A stretch of 11,858 nucleotides of DNA, taken from the NCBI GenBank assembly GCA_030695265.1, contig JAUYTA010000416.1, forward strand, positions 1 to 11,858, given 5' to 3'. The notes beneath the pieces are model-generated. The model was not told the DNA's origin. It made no database searches and was given only the letters and a program-made list of their open reading frames with translations. Positions 7,258-11,858 of this stretch are shown here, one piece after another (position 1 is the stretch's first letter; each line of letters begins with the position of its first letter). This DNA is from Bacteroidota bacterium. GTDB lineage: Bacteria > Bacteroidota > Bacteroidia > Bacteroidales > Prolixibacteraceae. The position numbers and the translations under genes were made by a program.

Positions 7258-7324
7258 GGGGATTTTTTTAATCAAAAGCACACACATATATTTATTACCT
7301 AAATCGATTTTAAATTTTTAACCA

Positions 7325-8821
7325 ATGAAAGACAAATTTAGCAGAAGATCATTTTTGGCAACGACTGCAACTGTTGCGGCCGGAGTGACTATTCTTCCAA
7401 GCAATGTTATTGCTGGTATGGGTCACAAAGCACCCAGTGACAAATTGAATATTGCCGGTGTTGGAGTTGGTGGTATGGGTTTCGCTAACCTGAAAAACCT
7501 TGCCTCTGAAAATATCATCGGACTTTGCGATGTTGACTGGAAATATACCGGCGGAAACGGTGTGTTTGATAAATTTCCAGGTGCCAAAAAGTACAAAGAC
7601 TGGAGAGTTATGTACGACGAACTAGGCAAATCAATTGATGGTGTAGTGATTGCAACTGCCGACCACACACACGCCATTACAGCAGCTCATGCCATCACTA
7701 TGGGAAAACATGTTTATCTGCAAAAACCTTTGACCCACTCGGTTTACGAATCACGCCTGCTCACCAAACTGGCCGACAAATACAAAGTAGCCACTCAAAT
7801 GGGTAATCAGGGATCTTCTCAGGAAGGTGTTAACCTAACCTGCGAATGGCTTGCCAACGGCGAAATTGGTGAAGTAACAAAAGTTGAGGCATTTACCGAC
7901 CGTCCGATCTGGCCACAAGGCTTGAACACTCCAAAACAAGGACAATGGGTTCCTGAAACTTTGGATTGGGATTTATTTACCGGTCCGGCAAAAATGCGTC
8001 CTTACAATGAAATCTTTCACCCATGGAACTGGCGCGGCTGGTGGGATTACGGTACTGGTGCATTGGGCGACATGGCCTGCCATATTTTGCATCCCGTATT
8101 TGTTGGTCTCGAATTGGGTTATCCAACCAAAGCACAGGGTAATTCAACCTTATTGCTTCAGGATTGCGCACCAACAGCACAGTCGGTTAAATTAACCTTC
8201 CCGGCCCGTGCACCAAAACGCGCATGGAAAGGATCGAAAAAAGGAGCTCAGTTACCACAGGTTGAAGTATTCTGGTACGATGGTGGTATCAAACAAATGC
8301 TTCCTGAAGGATGGCCGGCTGGCAAAAATCCGAACGATGCGGGTGGTGGCGTAATTTTCCACGGAACAAAAGACAAACTGATTTGCGGATGCTACGGTGT
8401 TAACCCTTGGTTGTTATCAGGCCGCAAACCTGAATCTCCAAAATTCCGTCGTCGTGTTGAAACTTCACACGAAATGGATTGGGCTCGTGCAGCCAAAGAA
8501 ACTCCTGAAAGTCGCGTGCAAACTGCCTCTAATTTCAGCGAAGCCGGACCATTCAACGAAATGGTTGTAATGGGCGTTTTAGCCGTTCGTTTGCAAAACC
8601 TGAACAAAGAATTGTTGTGGGACGGACCAAACATGAAATTCACCAACATCACTGCTGACGAAAAAATCAGAATCGTTATCGAAGATGGTTTCAAAATTCA
8701 TGACGGTCACCCAACATTCAATAAAACATGGACAGATCCGGTTCCTGCAACTGAATTTGCTGCCGAACTGATCAAGCATACTTACCGCAAACCATGGAGT
8801 CTTCCTGATATGCCGGCATAG
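7325..8821 (+). CDS. Tat-exported Gfo/Idh/MocA family oxidoreductase
   Basis: This 498-residue protein has a twin-arginine signal (S6-R7-R8-S-F-L followed by a hydrophobic stretch to about residue 30), so it is exported folded, presumably with its cofactor bound. The Rossmann domain has G45-V-G-V-G-G-M-G for NAD(P) binding. The catalytic EKP motif of the family appears as Q133-K134-P135, keeping the lysine. The C-terminal domain contains WNWRGWWDYGTGALGDMACHILHP (about 237-260), where substrate-binding aspartate and histidine usually lie. Such exported Bacteroidota enzymes are thought to oxidise or reduce sugars or polyols; the exact substrate is not shown. The last 39 codons lie in a 120-base sequence repeated downstream of the next gene. 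A terminator follows at 8842-8876. A paralogue lies at 10345-11832. Confidence 0.9.
   Translation: MKDKFSRRSFLATTATVAAGVTILPSNVIAGMGHKAPSDKLNIAGVGVGGMGFANLKNLASENIIGLCDVDWKYTGGNGVFDKFPGAKKYKDWRVMYDELGKSIDGVVIATADHTHAITAAHAITMGKHVYLQKPLTHSVYESRLLTKLADKYKVATQMGNQGSSQEGVNLTCEWLANGEIGEVTKVEAFTDRPIWPQGLNTPKQGQWVPETLDWDLFTGPAKMRPYNEIFHPWNWRGWWDYGTGALGDMACHILHPVFVGLELGYPTKAQGNSTLLLQDCAPTAQSVKLTFPARAPKRAWKGSKKGAQLPQVEVFWYDGGIKQMLPEGWPAGKNPNDAGGGVIFHGTKDKLICGCYGVNPWLLSGRKPESPKFRRRVETSHEMDWARAAKETPESRVQTASNFSEAGPFNEMVVMGVLAVRLQNLNKELLWDGPNMKFTNITADEKIRIVIEDGFKIHDGHPTFNKTWTDPVPATEFAAELIKHTYRKPWSLPDMPA
8701..8820 (+). repeat. Left copy of 120-base direct repeat (live 3' end of the oxidoreductase gene)
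   Basis: Bases 8701-8820 match 10069-10188 at 117 of 120 positions. This copy starts at the third base of the His459 codon and runs to the stop codon. The differences are A/T at 8749, T/A at 8761, T/C at 8779 and, one base beyond, the stop TAG versus TAA. All are third-position synonymous changes. Homology stops sharply at the left edge, where both copies begin TGACGGTCA, itself a TGAC/GTCA palindrome. Confidence 0.97.
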
Positions 8822-8841
8822 ATGAATTAAATGAAAAGATT

Positions 8842-8876
8842 AAAGGTGGATTCGATAGGTAGAGTCCACCTTTTTT
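8842..8876 (+). terminator. Terminator after the first oxidoreductase gene
   Basis: A 9-bp stem AAAGGTGGA (8842-8850) with TCCACCTTT (8865-8873) encloses a 14-base loop and ends in a run of six T residues (8871-8876). It resembles the terminator that follows the right repeat copy at 10213-10242, but the two have diverged much more than the coding repeat. Confidence 0.8.
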
Positions 8877-8928
8877 GATTAAATTTTCCAAATAAAATGT
8901 TTTGTCATAAAACTTTACAGAATAACAA

Positions 8929-10071
8929 ATGATTGAACCTGACATGAATAATATCAATGACTTTGCTCAGATTGCTATTTTGATTGAAGAATCAAGAAAC
9001 AGAGCTTTTCAAAAAGTTAACGAGGAACTTGTTTTATTGTATTTTAGGGTTGGACATATTGTTACTGAAAAAGTGACTGCTGGTGCATGGGGAAGTGGTA
9101 CCGTTGATGAATTAGCGAAGTATATTGCTGAAAGACTTCCTGGATTAGCAGGGTTTAATCGTCGGGGGATCTACCGAATGATGCAGTTTTATGAGACCTA
9201 TGACCTATCTTCCGATTGTTTTTTACTCTGGGTTCAATCCCAAACTCCAATTGTGTCGCCATTGGCGACACAATTACTAACCCACGAAGATGATATTGGA
9301 AAAGTGTCGCCAATGGCGACACAAATTCAAGATATTTATTACCAGCATAATAAATTTGTATCGGCAGTGCTGACACAAATTTCATGGACAAACCATCTTG
9401 AAATATTCTCCGCAATAAAAAATGCAGAACAACGACTATTTTATATATTAATGTCAGTCAAAGAAAAATGGAGTAAGCTTGAATTAAGACGTCAGATTCA
9501 ATCGGCATTTTTTGAACGTACCATGATGGGCAATAATATTCACTCCTTATTACAGCCGCATTTACCAGAGAACCTTTTTAAAGATCCCTATATTTTTGAA
9601 TTTCTTGACTTGCCAGATGTTCATTCTGAAAAAGACTTAGAAAAAGCACTCATTCTTAATCTTCAAAAGTTTATTCTCGAAATTGGAAAGGGTTATACTT
9701 ATATGGGCAACCAATACCGCATACAGGTGGGTAAAAAGGATTATAATACTGATCTGCTCTTCTTCAATCGTGATTTGCAATGTCTTGTGATGTTTGAATT
9801 GAAAATTAGTGAGTTTGAACCTGAATTTTTGGGTAAACTAAATTTTTATCTCGAAGCGCTTGACCGTGATGTAAAACGTCCGCACGAAAAACCAAGCATC
9901 GGAGTTTTGCTTTGCAAAGGGAAAGATTCAGAGGTCGTTGAATATGCCATGGCACGAAATACTTCACCCGCATTGATCGCTGATTATGAAACAAAGTTAA
10001 TTCCTAAAAGTATTCTGGCAAAAAAACTTCACCAATTGGTGGAACAACTTTCAAAGGAAAACGATAAGTGA
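8929..10071 (+). CDS. DUF1016 (YhcG-type) PD-(D/E)XK nuclease, probable inserted gene
   Basis: This 380-residue protein has the two-part layout of the DUF1016 family: an N-terminal YhcG-type domain (about 10-105; LYFRVGHIV, GLAGFNRRGIYRMMQFYETY) and a C-terminal nuclease domain (about 215-365). The nuclease motif D275-x14-E290-L-K292 (TDLLFF...FELK) is intact, with the typical FLGKLNFYLEALD and KPSIGVLLCKGKDSEVVEYA segments after it. Family members are predicted DNA nucleases, sometimes linked to restriction systems; their role is unsettled. Between the domains, three in-frame palindromic repeats encode VSPLATQ, VSPMATQ and VSAVLTQ (residues 109, 126 and 144). ATG 8929 gives the longest frame; ATG 8944 is an equally good start. 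The stop codon TGA is the first three bases of the downstream copy of the oxidoreductase 3' end. The gene is visibly more A+T-rich than its neighbours and sits between two paralogues, which points to acquisition. Confidence 0.9.
   Translation: MIEPDMNNINDFAQIAILIEESRNRAFQKVNEELVLLYFRVGHIVTEKVTAGAWGSGTVDELAKYIAERLPGLAGFNRRGIYRMMQFYETYDLSSDCFLLWVQSQTPIVSPLATQLLTHEDDIGKVSPMATQIQDIYYQHNKFVSAVLTQISWTNHLEIFSAIKNAEQRLFYILMSVKEKWSKLELRRQIQSAFFERTMMGNNIHSLLQPHLPENLFKDPYIFEFLDLPDVHSEKDLEKALILNLQKFILEIGKGYTYMGNQYRIQVGKKDYNTDLLFFNRDLQCLVMFELKISEFEPEFLGKLNFYLEALDRDVKRPHEKPSIGVLLCKGKDSEVVEYAMARNTSPALIADYETKLIPKSILAKKLHQLVEQLSKENDK
9249..9382 (+). repeat. Three in-frame palindromic repeats inside the nuclease gene
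   Basis: Unit 1 (9249-9275) is a perfect palindrome with 13-base arms and one central base; its core is GTGTCGCCATTGGCGACAC (9253-9271). Unit 2 (9304-9322) has the same core with a different centre base, with 9-base arms. Unit 3 (9352-9382) has 15-base arms with 13 paired, and its core matches unit 1 at 14 of 19 bases. The cores start 51 and 54 bases apart, whole numbers of codons, so the reading frame is kept. The peptides read VSPLATQ, VSPMATQ and VSAVLTQ. Unit 3 probably overlies the native family sequence VSAVLTQ-S-W. Confidence 0.9.
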
Positions 10072-10189
10072 CGGTCACCCAACATTCAATAAAACATGGA
10101 CAGATCCGGTTCCTGCTACTGAATTTGCAGCCGAACTGATCAAGCACACTTACCGCAAACCATGGAGTCTTCCTGATATGCCGGCATAA
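10069..10189 (+). repeat. Right copy of the 120-base repeat: orphan 3' end of an oxidoreductase gene
   Basis: This stretch would encode the last 39 residues and stop codon of the first Gfo/Idh/MocA protein but has no start and no upstream part. It is not derived from the adjacent paralogue, whose C-terminus is different. It overlaps the nuclease stop codon (TGA 10069-10071). All differences from the left copy are synonymous in the oxidoreductase frame, so both copies appear to have diverged while coding. It is best read as a displaced original gene end or the remnant of a near-identical duplicate. Confidence 0.95.
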
Positions 10190-10212
10190 GTTTTCTTGAT
10201 GCATAAATATTT

Positions 10213-10242
10213 AAAGGTGAATCCGAGAGGGTTCACCTTTTT
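10213..10242 (+). terminator. Terminator after the orphan repeat copy
   Basis: A 9-bp stem AAAGGTGAA (10213-10221) with TTCACCTTT (10232-10240) extends inward through a T-G and two C-G pairs to a GAGA tetraloop, and ends in TTTTT. It can end transcription of the nuclease gene, and it is the counterpart of the hairpin after the left repeat copy. Confidence 0.8.
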
Positions 10243-10344
10243 GTTTCTTTAACGTATAGATTTATCGTTTCATTTCTGATTTTAAAACAGAATACCTATT
10301 TTCACCGGATATAGAAACGCGTAACTTTCGGAATCAAGAATACC

Positions 10345-11832
10345 ATGGGAAACAATCGTTCGAACATCAGCCGCAGGAATTTTCTGGGTAATACACTACT
10401 TGCAGCAACTGCTGTCACCATTCTGCCATCAAATGTAATTGCGGGGTTGGGCCACAAAGCTCCGAGCGATAAACTCAATATCGCCGGAATTGGCGTTGGC
10501 GGTATGGGTTTTAACAACCTGAGCAACATGGACACCGAAAACATTGTTGCTTTGTGCGACATTGATTTGAAATATGCAGGGAGAAATGCTTTCAGGAAAT
10601 GGCCGCTTGCATCAAGACACCAGGATTACCGCGAAATGTTCGACAAACGCAAAGACATTGATGCCGTGATGATTGCAACTCCCGACCATTCACACGCCTT
10701 GCCTGCATTAATGGCAATGAAAGCCGGAAAACATGTTTACCTTCAAAAACCACTGACCCATTCGGTGTTCGAATCGCGGATCATGACTGAAACCGCCTTG
10801 CGATATGGTGTTGCTACCCAAATGGGAAATCAGGGAAATTCAGGAGAAGGAATCCGGAGAATTTGCGAATGGATTTGGGCTGGAACCATTGGTGAAATTA
10901 CCTCGGTGGATGCCTGGACCAACCGGCCAATATGGCCTCAGGGACTGGAACGGCCAACCGACAAAATGCGGGTGCCAAATACACTGAACTGGGATTTGTT
11001 TATCGGGCCGGCAAAGTTTCGTCCCTATCATGAAGTTTACACACCCTGGAACTGGCGCGGCTGGTGGGATTTCGGTACTGGTGCGCTTGGCGACATGGCC
11101 TGCCATATTCTCGACCCGGTTTTTAAAGCGCTGATGCTGCAATATCCAACAGCAGTTGAAGGAAGCTCCACACAGATTAATAACGAATCAGCTCCCACAG
11201 CCGAAAAAGTTACATATTGGTTTCCACGACGAGATAATTTGCCGAAAGTGGGTATGCCTGAAGTGAAAATAACCTGGTACGATGGCGGAATGTTACCTGA
11301 ACGCCCAGCTGAATTGGCTGACGGAGAACCAATGGGGAATAGTAGTGGGGGTGTAATATTTTACGGTACCAAAGGAAAAATCATGTGTGGAAGTTCTGCT
11401 GCGAATCCAACATTACTGCCAAGTTCAGAAATGGCACATTTTAACGAACCTGGCAAAATCATCCGCCGCGTACAAAATGCCGACACCAACGGGCACGAGC
11501 AGGATTGGATACGTGCTGCCAAAGAAAACAAGGAGAATAGGGTAGAGGCGAGTTCAAACTTTAGCTATTCCGGACCGCTCAACGAAATGGTGGTAATGGG
11601 AGTGTTGGCTGTCCGACTTCAGGATTTGAAAAAACGGTTACTGTGGGACGGAAAAAATATGCAATTTACCAATATCGGTTACGCTGAAAAAATAAGGGTC
11701 ATCACTTCCAATAAATTTGAGGTTGTGAACGGCGATCCAAAATTTGACACCAAATACGACACGATTCCGGCGCTTGCTTCTGCGGAAGAATGGATCAGGC
11801 ACAATTACCGCGACGGTTGGGAACAGATATAG
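10345..11832 (+). CDS. Tat-exported Gfo/Idh/MocA family oxidoreductase, paralogue
   Basis: This 495-residue protein is a clear paralogue of the product of 7325-8821, alike from the signal peptide onward (TILPSNVIAGLGHKAPSDKLNIAG is nearly shared). It has the twin-arginine motif S9-R10-R11-N-F-L, a Rossmann GIGVGGMG fingerprint, a QKP triad in place of EKP, and the WNWRGWWDFGTGALGDMACHILDP block in the C-terminal domain. Here HILDP retains the aspartate that is histidine in the first enzyme (HILHP), a difference near the expected substrate site. Function is inferred as a periplasmic NAD(P)-dependent sugar or polyol oxidoreductase. There is no Shine-Dalgarno site, and no convincing promoter match was found in 10243-10344; a weak TAACTTTC lies at 10322-10329. 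No terminator is visible before the window ends. Confidence 0.9.
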   Translation: MGNNRSNISRRNFLGNTLLAATAVTILPSNVIAGLGHKAPSDKLNIAGIGVGGMGFNNLSNMDTENIVALCDIDLKYAGRNAFRKWPLASRHQDYREMFDKRKDIDAVMIATPDHSHALPALMAMKAGKHVYLQKPLTHSVFESRIMTETALRYGVATQMGNQGNSGEGIRRICEWIWAGTIGEITSVDAWTNRPIWPQGLERPTDKMRVPNTLNWDLFIGPAKFRPYHEVYTPWNWRGWWDFGTGALGDMACHILDPVFKALMLQYPTAVEGSSTQINNESAPTAEKVTYWFPRRDNLPKVGMPEVKITWYDGGMLPERPAELADGEPMGNSSGGVIFYGTKGKIMCGSSAANPTLLPSSEMAHFNEPGKIIRRVQNADTNGHEQDWIRAAKENKENRVEASSNFSYSGPLNEMVVMGVLAVRLQDLKKRLLWDGKNMQFTNIGYAEKIRVITSNKFEVVNGDPKFDTKYDTIPALASAEEWIRHNYRDGWEQI

Positions 11833-11858
11833 ATTATTACAACTAATACACACCTACC

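Larger units (their letters stand above)
7016..7324. other. Divergent intergenic region between peroxiredoxin and oxidoreductase genes
   Basis: This 309-base A+T-rich region contains no supportable gene. It holds the peroxiredoxin promoter on the minus strand, a candidate promoter for the oxidoreductase on the plus strand and a 12-base perfect palindrome at 7209-7220. The stretch 7090-7200 shows only short A/T-rich inverted repeats and nothing I can name. Confidence 0.6.

Noticed and set aside
8882..8928. Promoter for the nuclease gene
   Set aside because: Only loose matches such as TAAAACTTTAC were seen, with no -33 partner at proper spacing, so nothing can be claimed.
9249..9382. Regularly spaced palindromic repeats that look like a small CRISPR array
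   Set aside because: There are only three units, spacing is a whole number of codons, the reading frame stays open through all of them, and a conserved nuclease protein continues on both sides.
8579..10204. Two similar minus-strand open frames at 8579-8779 and 10004-10204 that look like a duplicated small gene
   Set aside because: They are antisense readings of the two copies of the oxidoreductase 3' end; their similarity is fully explained by the direct repeat.
8822..10242. Insertion sequence or transposon carrying the nuclease
   Set aside because: No transposase, no terminal inverted repeats and no short target duplication were seen; the flanking repeat is 120 bases of host coding sequence.

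Overview
The window looks like chromosomal DNA from a Bacteroidota bacterium, probably an environmental member of the Bacteroidia. This is inferred from Bacteroidota-type promoters (TTTG, about 20 bases, TAnnTTTG), the near absence of Shine-Dalgarno sites, and Tat-exported Gfo/Idh/MocA oxidoreductases. No rRNA, tRNA, CRISPR array, transposase or integrase was seen.

Left third (1-6120), an organic-acid uptake and sensing neighbourhood. On the minus strand are a DUF485 (YjcH-like) small membrane protein and a cation/acetate symporter (ActP-like) that runs off the left edge. Divergent from them is a Crp/Fnr regulator whose four cysteines match the iron-sulfur ligands of FNR, with an FNR-like box in the shared intergenic region. 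A metallophosphoesterase follows it. Converging on these with no gap is a 953-residue Cache-PAS-PAS-CBS-CBS-DUF294 membrane sensor. DUF294/CBS proteins are often found near actP, so the block may couple carboxylate uptake to redox and energy signals.

Middle (6121-7324). A 343-base gap holds two copies of a TCCCGATATATCGGGA-type palindrome and a terminator. An AhpC-type 2-Cys peroxiredoxin (minus) follows, with a textbook Bacteroidota promoter and a divergent promoter region.

Right part (7325-11858). Two paralogous Tat-exported Gfo/Idh/MocA oxidoreductases point the same way. Between them lies a DUF1016 (YhcG-type) PD-(D/E)XK nuclease gene. The last 120 bases of the first oxidoreductase gene are repeated just after the nuclease (117/120 identical; every difference, including the stop codon, is synonymous), and each copy is followed by its own related terminator hairpin. 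The nuclease stop codon is the first three bases of the second copy. The layout suggests that a nuclease cassette inserted into the 3' end of the oxidoreductase gene and restored that end with its own copy. The nuclease also carries three in-frame palindromic repeats. This is the most unusual part of the window.
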